From Burkholderia ubonensis (lineage in GTDB: Bacteria; Pseudomonadota; Gammaproteobacteria; Burkholderiales; Burkholderiaceae), in contig NZ_CADFEB010000001.1 of the NCBI RefSeq assembly GCF_902833085.1, forward strand, positions 167,578 to 231,577: a stretch of 64,000 nt of DNA, in the 5' to 3' direction. Numbering within the stretch: the stretch's first letter is position 1; each line of letters begins with the position of its first letter. Below the pieces are notes generated by a model. The model saw only the letters and a list, made by a program, of their open reading frames with translations. It made no database searches and was not told the DNA's origin. The translations under genes and the position numbers were made by a program. This document shows, one piece after another, positions 56,141 to 64,000 of the stretch.

Positions 56141-56935
56141 TCAGGTCCGCCAGCGCGGCGGCCGCTTCTCCAGGAACGCGTCGATGCCCTCGCCCGCGTC
56201 CTCCTCCATCATGTTGCGCGCCATCACGTCGCCCGCATACGCGTAGGCGTCGTCGAGTGTCATCTCGCGCTGCCGGTAGAACATCGTCTTGCCGTAGCGC
56301 ACGGCGGCCGGGCTTTTCGCGACGATCTCGGCGACCTTGCGCGCGACCGCGGCGTCGAGCGCGTCTTCCGGCACCGCTTCGTTGACGAGGCCCCATGCGG
56401 CGGCCGTCGCCGCGTCGACGAAACGCCCGGTGACGAGCATGTCGAACGCGCGCTTCGCCGCGACGCTGCGGCTCAGCGCGACGGCCGGGGTCGAGCAGAA
56501 CAGGCCGACGTTGATGCCGGACACCGCGAAGCGCGCGGTATCGGCCGCGATCGCGAGATCGCACGCGGCGACGAGCTGGCAGCCCGCGGCCGTCGCGATG
56601 CCGTGCACGCGCGCGATCACCGGCACCGGCAGCGCGCGCATCGCGAGCATCACGCGGCTGCACTGCGCGAACAGCGCACGGTAATAGTCGAGGTCGGGCT
56701 TGCCGCGCATCTCGCGCAGGTCGTGGCCCGCGCAGAACGCCTTGCCTTCGGCGGCGAGGATCACGCAGCGCACGTGCGGATCGGCTGCGAGCGATTCGAA
56801 TGCGTCATGCAGGCTCGCGAGCATCGCTTCGGACAATGCGTTGAATTGCTGCGGGCGGTTCAGGCGCAGCGTGACGACGCCGTCGCGGGCTTCGCGCTGC
56901 AGGATGGGTTCCGATGAAGCGGGATTCGAATCCAT
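56141..56935 (-). CDS. Enoyl-CoA hydratase/isomerase family protein
   Basis: A 264-residue crotonase-fold protein. The CoA-binding oxyanion motifs are AAEGKAFCAGHDLREM and RVHGIATAAGCQLVAACDLAIA. In the second block the position of the hydratase Glu is taken by other residues, so it may be a different crotonase activity than classical hydration. The C-terminus ends EKRPPRW, a common crotonase ending. It is a single gene; no acyl-CoA pathway genes are adjacent. The gap 56936-57066 holds nothing recognised. Confidence 0.88.
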   Translation of the reverse strand: MDSNPASSEPILQREARDGVVTLRLNRPQQFNALSEAMLASLHDAFESLAADPHVRCVILAAEGKAFCAGHDLREMRGKPDLDYYRALFAQCSRVMLAMRALPVPVIARVHGIATAAGCQLVAACDLAIAADTARFAVSGINVGLFCSTPAVALSRSVAAKRAFDMLVTGRFVDAATAAAWGLVNEAVPEDALDAAVARKVAEIVAKSPAAVRYGKTMFYRQREMTLDDAYAYAGDVMARNMMEEDAGEGIDAFLEKRPPRWRT

Positions 56936-57066
56936 GGTGGCCCCCCGGATTGAGAGTGATCGCGGTGCGGTAACGGATCAATATAGTCCAATCGGGGCGC
57001 GGCTGGAGGATGTCGACGCCCGGGACAGTCCAGCCGGATCACGGTCCGCGCACCGCCGACGCCGCT

Positions 57067-58005
57067 TCAGCGAGGCAGATACTCGCCGTCGCGCGCCGAC
57101 CAGCCAAACGTCTGGCGCCATTTGCCGCCGCGCTCGCGCAATTGCAAGTCGCGAAATCCGTCGGTCGACGTCGACAGTACGTTCAGCGCGTTGCTGCCGT
57201 CCGTGATGTCGTGATCGCGCGTTCCGTCGGCATGCCAGTCGCCGGCAATGTTCCGATAGAACATCATCGGCTGCGCGAACACGACGCGCAATGTGTTGCC
57301 GTCGATCCGGAACAGGTACAGCGCCTCGAACGACGCACCGCCGCCCGCATAAGGGATCGACCAGCCTGCGCGCACACCGAACGCCGCATCGCCCGCGCGA
57401 AGCAGATACGGCGCGAGATCGAAGCGCAGCCATTGCTCGGGACGCAACTTGCGATCGTCGGGCCGCACATCGTCGAGGCTGTCGGGATTGTCGAGATTCG
57501 TATTGCTCCAGTCGGTCGCTACATCGAGCGGTTGCCCGGTCCGCGCGACGAGGCGCGGCGCACCGTCCGGACCGCGCTCGAATACGCCAAGCCAGACGAG
57601 GCCCTTCACGGTATCGGCGCGGTAGCCGTCGCAATCGCTGGGTGCACGAAATCGCAGCACCTGTTCCGCACGCTCGGCGCTCGGCGCCGCGCAGACGATC
57701 GCGACAAATGCGCCCGGACGCTGCGGCCAAGGCTTCGCGCCGACCAGCACGACGCGCGCCGGGTCCTGGCCCGGTGCGAGTTGCGTGATCAGCGCCTGCC
57801 TCGTGAAGCCGGGCGGCAGACGCGTGCCGAAGCCGTCCACTTCGGGCGCGCCGCTCATGTCACGCGCGAAGGCTGCGCGCGTCTCGGGCGAATCGAGTTT
57901 CCCGGGCGCCTGGTCAAGCGAGTGCGCGGTGCCTGCCGCGTGCGCGGCGAGGCCCGCGAAGGCGGTACCGATCGCGATCAGCCACGGTGCGAAGCGAGTC
58001 GTCAT
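57067..58005 (-). CDS. Exported protein of unknown function, relative of the 7.2-kb protein
   Basis: A 312-residue protein with a signal peptide (MTTRFAPWLIAIGTAFAGLAAHA in pattern, cleavage near residue 24). No known domain is recognised. Segments DLAPYLLRAGDAAFGV, LYLFRIDGNTLRVVF and TSTDGFRDLQLR follow the same order as comparable segments of the exported protein at 7223-8035, suggesting a small envelope family. The ATG at 58005 fits the signal peptide best; in-frame upstream ATGs at 58014 and 58035 are possible. It stands alone. Confidence 0.75.
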   Translation of the reverse strand: MTTRFAPWLIAIGTAFAGLAAHAAGTAHSLDQAPGKLDSPETRAAFARDMSGAPEVDGFGTRLPPGFTRQALITQLAPGQDPARVVLVGAKPWPQRPGAFVAIVCAAPSAERAEQVLRFRAPSDCDGYRADTVKGLVWLGVFERGPDGAPRLVARTGQPLDVATDWSNTNLDNPDSLDDVRPDDRKLRPEQWLRFDLAPYLLRAGDAAFGVRAGWSIPYAGGGASFEALYLFRIDGNTLRVVFAQPMMFYRNIAGDWHADGTRDHDITDGSNALNVLSTSTDGFRDLQLRERGGKWRQTFGWSARDGEYLPR

Positions 58006-58268
58006 ACAGGACATTCCAGTGAAATGACGAGGCAACGCGCGACGACGTCGCTGACGCGCAGCAACGACGCTGGCTCAAGCAGGGTGGAAATGTGTCGGCG
58101 CACCGCTCTCGTTCTTGATACCGGTCGGTACGGACTTTGCTCGCTCCTGGCGAACACGTGCCGTCCCTCGGCTGCGAGGGAGGATACGAATATTCCATGC
58201 CGTTGTAAATCGCCCGCCCAATGCGGCGACGTCATGCCCGCCCGCATCCCGTTCTTCGCCTATCCGCC

Positions 58269-58512
58269 GAAAGTGTGCGGAGCAACGGGATGGCCGAGAG
58301 CTTCGTCAATACGATGAAGCGTGATTACGTTTCGTGGATGCCCAAGCCCGACGCCAGAACGGTGCTGCAGAACCTGGCCATCGCGTTCGACCATTACAAC
58401 GAGTCGCATCTGCACGGCGCCTTGAAATACCGCTCGCCGCGCAAGTTTCGTCAGCAAGCAAACTCTCCAACCCAAGCGTGACCGCGTGTCCGGTCATGCA
58501 GGGGCAAGTCCA
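58269..58512 (+). mobile_element. IS3-family insertion sequence remnant (right end)
   Basis: Only the 3' end of an IS3-type transposase and what looks like the element's end remain. After the stop, GTCCGGTCATGCAGGGGCAA (from about 58489) resembles an IS3-group terminal sequence, from memory. The left part is missing. Confidence 0.65.
58275..58481 (+). pseudogene. IS3-family transposase (OrfB) fragment
   Basis: The frame encodes the C-terminal 68 or so residues of an IS3 OrfB integrase: [18 protein letters not shown], then [18 protein letters not shown]. This includes the catalytic Glu of the DDE triad (MAESF) but not the two Asp residues, which would lie upstream. Sequence ahead of 58275 is unrelated. 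It is non-functional alone and marks a past insertion or deletion at the border of the T6SS region. Confidence 0.85.
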
Positions 58513-58527
58513 TGCCCTGCATAGCAC

Positions 58528-59370
58528 TCATTTGGCTCGCATCGCATCCCGCGGCACGGCATGTTGCCTGTCCGGTAGATATTTACAGCGCGTTTGCATC
58601 CGCGTACTGCGTTCCAGATTGGCGCATTGGGGGCACCAGTGTCCCCGTAGTATGACTTGGGGTTTCGTTGACCAGACGTGGCCCAGTCTGCACTGCCACT
58701 CCAGCGGATGGTGCGTCGAGACGTACTTTTCCGACAGACAGTGCCCTCCGCGTTGGGCTGCAATGTCACGCATTTTGTCGATGCCCAGTCGCCGCCCTTC
58801 CCGAAAGCAGCGCTGACACCAGTGCTTCTTTGCGGTAATCGCCGGCGACTCCCATTCATGTCCGCGGGCACAGCGCCAGCGCAATTGTTGCAGTTGGTTG
58901 TCATAGGTTTCTGACAAGCACTCGCCGCCGCGGCTTGCCGCCAGCGCACGCATCTCGTCTATCGTATGGCGCATCCGTTCGCGATAACACTGCCAGCACC
59001 ATTTTCCGCTGTGGATACCACCGGGTGTGGTTAACCAGCGATGGCCGACCGCGCACTCAAATAGCAGTGGGGTAGTGGCATTCACATAATTTTTTGACAG
59101 GCACCGGCCGCCGCGGGCCTTAGCCGCTCGCTGGACATCATCCAGCGACCCGCGCATAGCTTGCACGGCGCATATCTTGCACCACGTACCGCGCTTAACA
59201 CTGTGCGGGATCGCGAGCCAGCGATGGCCCTCCGCGCATTCCCATTCCAGCCGCGTCTTGGCATTGACATACCGTTTCGACAGGCAGCGCCCGCCACGTG
59301 TGGCCGCAATGGCCTGCATGTCCGCAAGCGTCGGCGTCGAACGGCTTTGCTGTTTCGGCGATTTTGTCAT
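58528..59370 (-). CDS. Four-repeat zinc-ribbon protein downstream of tssJ
   Basis: A 280-residue protein built almost wholly from four tandem repeats of 60-61 residues. Each reads GG-x-CLS, then a Cys about 16 residues later in E/R-C-x-x-GH-x-W, then WC-x-x-C. Cysteines are at 29/45/64/67, 90/106/125/128, 151/167/185/188 and 211/227/246/249, so each unit has four candidate zinc ligands. Similar single or tandem units occur in phage and homing-endonuclease-associated proteins. There is no signal peptide and no nuclease motif. GC is visibly lower than in the T6SS genes. It lies 88 bases after tssJ on the same strand and next to an IS remnant. Nucleic-acid binding is inferred. Confidence 0.75.
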   Translation of the reverse strand: MTKSPKQQSRSTPTLADMQAIAATRGGRCLSKRYVNAKTRLEWECAEGHRWLAIPHSVKRGTWCKICAVQAMRGSLDDVQRAAKARGGRCLSKNYVNATTPLLFECAVGHRWLTTPGGIHSGKWCWQCYRERMRHTIDEMRALAASRGGECLSETYDNQLQQLRWRCARGHEWESPAITAKKHWCQRCFREGRRLGIDKMRDIAAQRGGHCLSEKYVSTHHPLEWQCRLGHVWSTKPQVILRGHWCPQCANLERSTRMQTRCKYLPDRQHAVPRDAMRAK

Positions 59371-59458
59371 GGTGTCGCTCGTCTAATCGAATCGTGCGTG
59401 CTGGTTGGGCTTGCCGTGATCGGCTTGGATCGCAGCATTCCAATGCCTGGCTCAGCCT

Positions 59459-60103
59459 TCATCCAGTGTGCCCGGTTGCGCTCACCGCTTTCGGCTTCGG
59501 CGCCGTCGCGGCCGGCGCACTCTGCCGAGGCGCCGCCCGAGTGACGGGCTGATCCTTGGCATCGAGCAGCACAAGCACGTTGTCGCGCACCTCGACCTTG
59601 ACGGGATCGGTCTGCTTCCATTGCTTTTTCGGCATGGTCAGCTTCCAGACTGCCCCCTCCCCCGGCTCACGGAAGAACGCCACGACGCCCACCACATGCG
59701 CGTCCGGGTGCATCGGTTCGCTCACGCTGGCATTCGCACCGGGGCGAAGCACCACATCCTTGGTGGCGAGCAAATCCGCCTTGAGCGCGTCGAGGTCATG
59801 GGTCTGCAACTGGGTGTAGTCGAGTTGGTCGAAAGTTTTCGCGTCCTTCAACTGGTAGAGCCTCACGACCGTCGACAAAGGCTGCCCAGCGGCATTTGCG
59901 TTTAACGACGACCGGGCGACGAGGTCTACATTCATCGTCTTCACTTGTGTCGTGAAGACCCATTTCGCCGCGCCCACCGTGCTGTCCTTCACGGCTTGCC
60001 CGACGCCGCAGCCGGCGGTTGCAAGGATGACCGAGGCGGCCGCTGCCCCGACCAGGCTTCGCCCGGTCGGTGTCCTGAGAGGGTTCTTTCGCTGCTTGTC
60101 CAT
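59459..60103 (-). CDS. tssJ: Type VI secretion outer-membrane lipoprotein TssJ
   Basis: A 214-residue lipoprotein with signal sequence and lipobox (ILATAGC, Cys about residue 32). TssJ sits in the outer membrane and binds the periplasmic part of TssM. The mature part has the beta-sandwich pattern of the family (PLSTVVRLYQLKD, SVSEPMHPDAHVVGVVAFF). A Pro/Ala-rich tail of about 30 residues follows. AGGA lies eight bases before the ATG. It follows tssG by 46 bases in the operon. Confidence 0.92.
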   Translation of the reverse strand: MDKQRKNPLRTPTGRSLVGAAAASVILATAGCGVGQAVKDSTVGAAKWVFTTQVKTMNVDLVARSSLNANAAGQPLSTVVRLYQLKDAKTFDQLDYTQLQTHDLDALKADLLATKDVVLRPGANASVSEPMHPDAHVVGVVAFFREPGEGAVWKLTMPKKQWKQTDPVKVEVRDNVLVLLDAKDQPVTRAAPRQSAPAATAPKPKAVSATGHTG

Positions 60104-60149
60104 ATTTCGTGTCCTGCATCGCGTTGTCCTGCCGAATGGTGTATCGGGC

Positions 60150-61232
60150 TTATACGGCTTCCGTCGCGCCGTGCCAGCGGCCCAGCTGTACCGATGTCAC
60201 GCATGGGCGTCCGTTTTGCCCCCTGGGCGGGGAGCCCAGTTGCGTGGTCAGACCCAGCTTCGCCTGACCGGACGCCAACAGCGGCTCGGGCATCAGGTCC
60301 GGGGGCACCCGCATCTCCAGCAGCGCTTCGCTTTCGTAGCCGAGGTAGAAGCGCAGCAACGCGGTGATCTGGCGGTACGTCGGTTGTCCCGGCACGAGCG
60401 CCGCGACTGCGTCGCGCGTGTGCGGCGTGATCACGATACGCAGTGTGTTCGCCCGATCGTAAAACCCGCGTCCGAGCAAGCATTGCTCGCCGAGCGCCGC
60501 CGGTTCGAAGTCGTTGACGGTACGCCACACCGGATGAAACTCCTCGACCGCAATGGCGGCGTCCGGAATCGCGGGGCGCAGCACGCCGGCAAGCCCTTCC
60601 GCGGTGCGCGTCTTCTGAGCGGCCAGTCCGAGCATCGACAACAGCGTGCGCGCCCCCACGTCCGGTGGAAGTCCCCAGTCCGGCGCACGCGTGTCCAGCG
60701 AACGGAACCCGAGACCCACCAGGCTGAGCACGCCCCGCGAGACGGTATCGAAGCCATCCGGCCGGAAGCCGGCCGGATACCGGTATTTGCGCCAGATCCG
60801 GTAGAACTGCGTGGCAATGCGATGGTGGAACAGGTCCAGGAACGCAGACAGCGGCTCGGCGCCGTCGCGGTTCTGCGCAACCTCGTCAATGAAATACGCC
60901 GGCATGCGTGCGTCGACGCCGTACAGGCCGAGGAACGTCGTGCGGACGGCGGGCGGCATCGCCGGATCGTCGAGATCGAATTCGACCGAATCGATCTCGC
61001 GCGCCGGAAATCCCAACTGCGCACGAGACCGGAAGCGGACCGGATCCGTCGCAGGCGAATCGGTGGTACCCAGCGGCGCGGCATCTGATGCAGCCAGTTC
61101 GATCAGCGCGCAGAAGCGATAGAAATTCATCCGGTGCGCCTGATTCAGCAGCGCCGGCAGCAACGTACGGTCCGCCCGGGGCGACGGCAGGGTCGTCAGG
61201 CTGCGCTCGGGCGCATTCGCGGGGGCGTTCAA
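60150..61232 (-). CDS. tssG: Type VI secretion baseplate protein TssG
   Basis: A 360-residue baseplate wedge protein that works with TssF, TssE and TssK. Family blocks are RMNFYRFCALIE, LGFPAREIDSVEF, TFLGLYGVDARMPAYF and FLDLFHHRIATQFYRIW. The proposed start is a TTG at 61232 that overlaps the tssF stop (TTGA) and has AAGGAG seven bases ahead, so coupling and strong initiation support it in spite of the rare codon. Length is normal. Confidence 0.92.
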   Translation of the reverse strand: MNAPANAPERSLTTLPSPRADRTLLPALLNQAHRMNFYRFCALIELAASDAAPLGTTDSPATDPVRFRSRAQLGFPAREIDSVEFDLDDPAMPPAVRTTFLGLYGVDARMPAYFIDEVAQNRDGAEPLSAFLDLFHHRIATQFYRIWRKYRYPAGFRPDGFDTVSRGVLSLVGLGFRSLDTRAPDWGLPPDVGARTLLSMLGLAAQKTRTAEGLAGVLRPAIPDAAIAVEEFHPVWRTVNDFEPAALGEQCLLGRGFYDRANTLRIVITPHTRDAVAALVPGQPTYRQITALLRFYLGYESEALLEMRVPPDLMPEPLLASGQAKLGLTTQLGSPPRGQNGRPCVTSVQLGRWHGATEAV

Positions 61233-63043
61233 AACGGCGCTCCTTCACCCTTCGTATCGGGCCATTCGAGGCGCCGGCCGGTCGGCTGCGACACGATCAC
61301 CAGCTTCGTGTACAGGTTGACCGTCGCATACAGGCCCAGGAACCGATTGAGCATGGCGCCGAACAGCTCGAGATCGCCGTCACCCGCGAAGTGCGTGCTG
61401 TCGATCGTCACGGCAATTTCGACCCCGCGCATCAACCCACCCTTCACGAGCTTTTGCAGCGGCCCATGCCTCACGTCGAGGATCGCCTCGATCCGGCGGC
61501 GATTCAACTCGCCGTCGGTCCAGTCGTACAGGGCCAGCGACCCGCGCAGGATTTCCGCATCGAGCAGCGACAGGTAATTCGGCGCCAGATGCGAGAGCAC
61601 CCGCCACTGGAAACGATCGGCTGTCGGCGGATACACCGGTAACGTGGGCGCGGTCAGGTTGCGCACCGACGCGATGTTCGTGAATCCGGCCCGCATGCGC
61701 GTGATGCTCGCTTCCCGCAACGCCTTGCGCGGCAGCATGCCGTTGGTGCCCGTGACCGACAGCGACAGTGTTTCCTGAGGCAACGCGTGCTCCGTTTCCC
61801 AGGCATGGCCGCCGAGCACCACCCAGGTGTCGAACCGTCCGGACGGTGCGCGCCGCACGTGCGCGTGGAAATACCGCTCCGGCATCGCATGGCGCAGCAT
61901 GCCGCCGCGGTGACGGAATGCCGCGAACGGCACATATTCGAAGCGTCGGCCGCGCTCGATCCCGTGCACCGCGTCGACCGAGTAGATGTCGACCAGCGGC
62001 CCGTGCTGCTCGCGCGCCCGCACCCGATATTCGGTCTCGAACTGCGTGACCTTGACCGGATCGGCCTGGACGGGAAACAGGTTGATGATCGGCGTGCAGT
62101 ACAGTCGCACGTTTTCCGCGTTGAAGCGCATGTCGTCCTGCCAGGGCTTTGCCAGCACGATCTCGACATCGACGTAGGGAGCGGACGCGGGAATGGCCTG
62201 GATGTCGAGCCCGAGCAGGTCGACGAACATGAACTTCTCGGGGAACGTGAAGTACTCCAGCAGCAACTGATAGCCGCCGAACGCGTTGTCGGCTTTCGGC
62301 CACAGGCGTTCATTGCCCGCGAAACCAGCCGCCTCCAGCCGCAGACCCGGCATATCCTGGGACGACCCCGGCCGATCCGCCGGGAAACCCGGGACGCGCA
62401 CGTGCATCGCGAGCGGCTTCGCTGTCAACGCAGCATGCAGTGCGAGGGCCACTGGTCGATCCGCGTCGAGATACAGCCGCAGGCGCGGCACACGCAACCG
62501 TTCGCGCTGGGCCTGCGGCTGGATAGCGAGGCGAAGCCGGATCACTGAACGACCGTCTTCGCGCGCCCATGCCCCCGCCTCGGTCAACGTGATCGGATAG
62601 AGGTCGATCGGCTGCGTGGTGCGGTAGACGCATTCGACGTGTGCGGCCGCGTCCCCATTGCCGCCGGTCGAGATCGGTCCGGACGTCACCTCGAGCCCCG
62701 CCCCAAGCGTCTCGTGCTTCTGCAGCGCGCCCATGTCCGGCGTGAGTTCGAGAATCGACAGCGACGGAATCATGCGCAGGTAGTGCGGCCAGAGCATGCT
62801 GACGAGCCCTTCGGTCAGTTCGGGCAGTTCGTCGTCGAGCTTGTGGCGCAGTCGCCCCATCAGGAACGCGAAGCCCTCGAGCAGTCGTTCCACATGGGGG
62901 TCGCGCTCGCCGCCACGGTCAAGGCCCAACTCGCGGGCCCGATCGGGGAAGGCATGGGCGAACTCCCGGCCGGCTTCGCGCAGATAGCGCATCTCGGCCT
63001 CGTAATAGCGCAGGATCTCGTTATCCTTGATGGGATTCGTCAT
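61229..63043 (-). CDS. tssF: Type VI secretion baseplate protein TssF
   Basis: A 604-residue protein of the TssF/VasA family, a cytoplasmic baseplate wedge component. It opens ILRYYEAEMRYLREAGREFA with FAFLMGRLRHKLDDELPELTE following, both diagnostic. The ATG at 63043 matches this N-terminus; the frame extends to 63100 without support. It lies 16 bases after the tssM stop and overlaps tssG by 4 bases. Complete and of usual length. Confidence 0.94.
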   Translation of the reverse strand: MTNPIKDNEILRYYEAEMRYLREAGREFAHAFPDRARELGLDRGGERDPHVERLLEGFAFLMGRLRHKLDDELPELTEGLVSMLWPHYLRMIPSLSILELTPDMGALQKHETLGAGLEVTSGPISTGGNGDAAAHVECVYRTTQPIDLYPITLTEAGAWAREDGRSVIRLRLAIQPQAQRERLRVPRLRLYLDADRPVALALHAALTAKPLAMHVRVPGFPADRPGSSQDMPGLRLEAAGFAGNERLWPKADNAFGGYQLLLEYFTFPEKFMFVDLLGLDIQAIPASAPYVDVEIVLAKPWQDDMRFNAENVRLYCTPIINLFPVQADPVKVTQFETEYRVRAREQHGPLVDIYSVDAVHGIERGRRFEYVPFAAFRHRGGMLRHAMPERYFHAHVRRAPSGRFDTWVVLGGHAWETEHALPQETLSLSVTGTNGMLPRKALREASITRMRAGFTNIASVRNLTAPTLPVYPPTADRFQWRVLSHLAPNYLSLLDAEILRGSLALYDWTDGELNRRRIEAILDVRHGPLQKLVKGGLMRGVEIAVTIDSTHFAGDGDLELFGAMLNRFLGLYATVNLYTKLVIVSQPTGRRLEWPDTKGEGAPF

Positions 63044-63059
63044 TCGGTGTCCTGTCGTG

Positions 63060-64000
63060 TCATTCCGGCATCGGTCCGCCCGGGACGGGCACGGACGCAT
63101 GGCGAGCTGCCGCGAGTGCGCCCGGCGGCAGCGGCGGCGGTTGCGAGGCAGCCCCGCCCGCGCGAGGCGTGGAAGCCCGGGGCACGAAAATGCGCGACGG
63201 CAATGCGAACCCGCGAAGCGACAGCAGTTCGAGCGGCCCCTTGCCCACGTCGGTGCGCATCAGGTAGGTGAGCGGATACGCGAGTGATGACGGCGCGGAC
63301 GTCAACGGCCCCTGCGCCGTCAATGCATCGTGATCGTCCGTCTGCGCGGTAGCTGATCCGGATGCCGGTGCCGGCGGCACGGCCTGCCAGGTAATCAGGT
63401 AGGTGGCCGTATCCATCGGGGTCACCTGTGCCCGCTCCAGCAGGCGCACGAGCGCCCACCGTCCGCCGAATTCCAGATTCAGGTTCGTACCGGACCGCTC
63501 GGTTTGCCACTCGAGCCGGGTGCCGGCTTTCTGCGGCTCGTTCGACGGCCACGTGAGCGTCTGCCACGTTTCCTGCTGGTTGTAGTAGTGCAGTTTCTGA
63601 CCATCGACGCTCAGGCGCGTATCGGTCACGCCCGACGTGGGTACGGGCTTGAGATCGAACGCATACCGCGGCTCGCCCTGCGCGAGCAGGTGAGCGGCGA
63701 TCCGCTGCAACATGTTGATCGCGTTGAGGAAGGCCGGATCGATCGTGCGTGCCGCACTACTCGCGCCTGAGCCGCTCGACGCCGGCACCCATTGATCGCC
63801 CTGCAGCGTCAGCACGCCCGCAAGCTGGGTCGCCAGGAATGAACCGACGAGCCCGCCCTGCGGACGCAGGAAGCGCGCCAGTTCGGGCAGCGACGCATCG
63901 TTGGCCGTGTTCGCGAACGGATAGCGGCCGGCAAACGACCGATTCCAGGTCGCGACGATCGTCTGCCGCCACGCGTCGTTCAGGCTGGCCTGGGCCGGTT
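63060..64000 (-). CDS. tssM: Type VI secretion inner-membrane protein TssM, C-terminal part
   Basis: The frame is open to the right edge, so only the last 313 or so residues are seen. They match the periplasmic C-terminal domain of TssM/IcmF: a Trp-rich helix then FAGRYPFANTANDASLPELA, LNLEFGGRWALVRLL and a final LPSRIF. TssM spans the inner membrane and joins TssL inside to TssJ outside. A Pro-rich tail ends the protein. The N-terminus and GTPase-like domain lie outside the window. Confidence 0.92.
   Translation of the reverse strand, partial: PAQASLNDAWRQTIVATWNRSFAGRYPFANTANDASLPELARFLRPQGGLVGSFLATQLAGVLTLQGDQWVPASSGSGASSAARTIDPAFLNAINMLQRIAAHLLAQGEPRYAFDLKPVPTSGVTDTRLSVDGQKLHYYNQQETWQTLTWPSNEPQKAGTRLEWQTERSGTNLNLEFGGRWALVRLLERAQVTPMDTATYLITWQAVPPAPASGSATAQTDDHDALTAQGPLTSAPSSLAYPLTYLMRTDVGKGPLELLSLRGFALPSRIFVPRASTPRAGGAASQPPPLPPGALAAARHASVPVPGGPMPE

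Overview
The window is high-GC DNA (roughly two thirds G+C, codons ending mostly in C or G) from a betaproteobacterium that looks like Burkholderia, most probably of the B. cepacia complex. The basis is gene content: a Pga-type exopolysaccharide locus, ahpC-ahpF, a type VI secretion (T6SS) edge, many LysR regulators and solute-binding proteins. Species and replicon cannot be fixed from the sequence alone. Genes are dense, and most neighbouring genes of one operon overlap by 4 bases. No tRNA, rRNA or CRISPR array was seen.

Layout, left to right. (1) 1-5.5 kb: a phosphonate-biosynthesis operon. It holds a truncated flippase-like membrane protein, a stand-alone nucleotidyltransferase, a PEP mutase fused to a second nucleotidyltransferase, phosphonopyruvate decarboxylase and 2-aminoethylphosphonate (AEP) transaminase, closed by a terminator. 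It should make AEP and activate it with a nucleotide for attachment to a lipid or glycan. (2) 5.7-7.2 kb: a low-GC island with a phospholipase-D-type nuclease gene. (3) 7.2-11.4 kb: single genes, namely an exported protein, an acyltransferase, proline iminopeptidase and a membrane protein. (4) 11.4-22.3 kb: six minus-strand genes of the circularly permuted ATP-grasp / alpha-E / transglutaminase type, effectively a doubled peptide-ligase module, with a divergent LysR gene. (5) 24.8-35.3 kb: an eight-gene plus-strand Pga-type locus (two small envelope proteins, pgaABCD, an extra glmS and a secreted protein). (6) 35.2-37.5 kb: a mosaic in which the 3' end of that last gene occurs three times, with an SDR gene and a DUF3626-like gene between the copies.

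(7) 37.5-41.6 kb: a solute-binding protein, a thiazoline-carboxylate hydrolase-like protein and an N-carbamoyl amidase, with a divergent GcvA-type LysR and a T-N11-A palindrome between them; a route from 2-aminothiazoline-4-carboxylate to cysteine is plausible. (8) 41.6-44.6 kb: an Asp/Glu racemase, a DAACS symporter and a solute-binding protein. (9) 44.9-48.7 kb: a small HTH-like protein, ahpC-ahpF with terminator, and a proline-rich membrane protein. (10) 48.8-54.1 kb: a six-gene amino-acid ABC transporter and catabolic operon behind a recognisable promoter that carries two copies of one operator. (11) 54.3-58.0 kb: a MAPEG protein, alanine racemase, an enoyl-CoA hydratase and an exported protein that resembles the one at 7.2 kb. 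(12) 58.3-64.0 kb: an IS3-family remnant, a four-repeat zinc-ribbon protein and the end of a T6SS operon (tssM-tssF-tssG-tssJ).

The least ordinary parts are the fused phosphonate enzyme with two nucleotidyltransferases, the doubled ATP-grasp cluster with a transglutaminase that lacks its cysteine, the lone PLD nuclease with a McrB-like tail domain, the triplicated gene tail and the four-repeat zinc-ribbon protein beside the T6SS.
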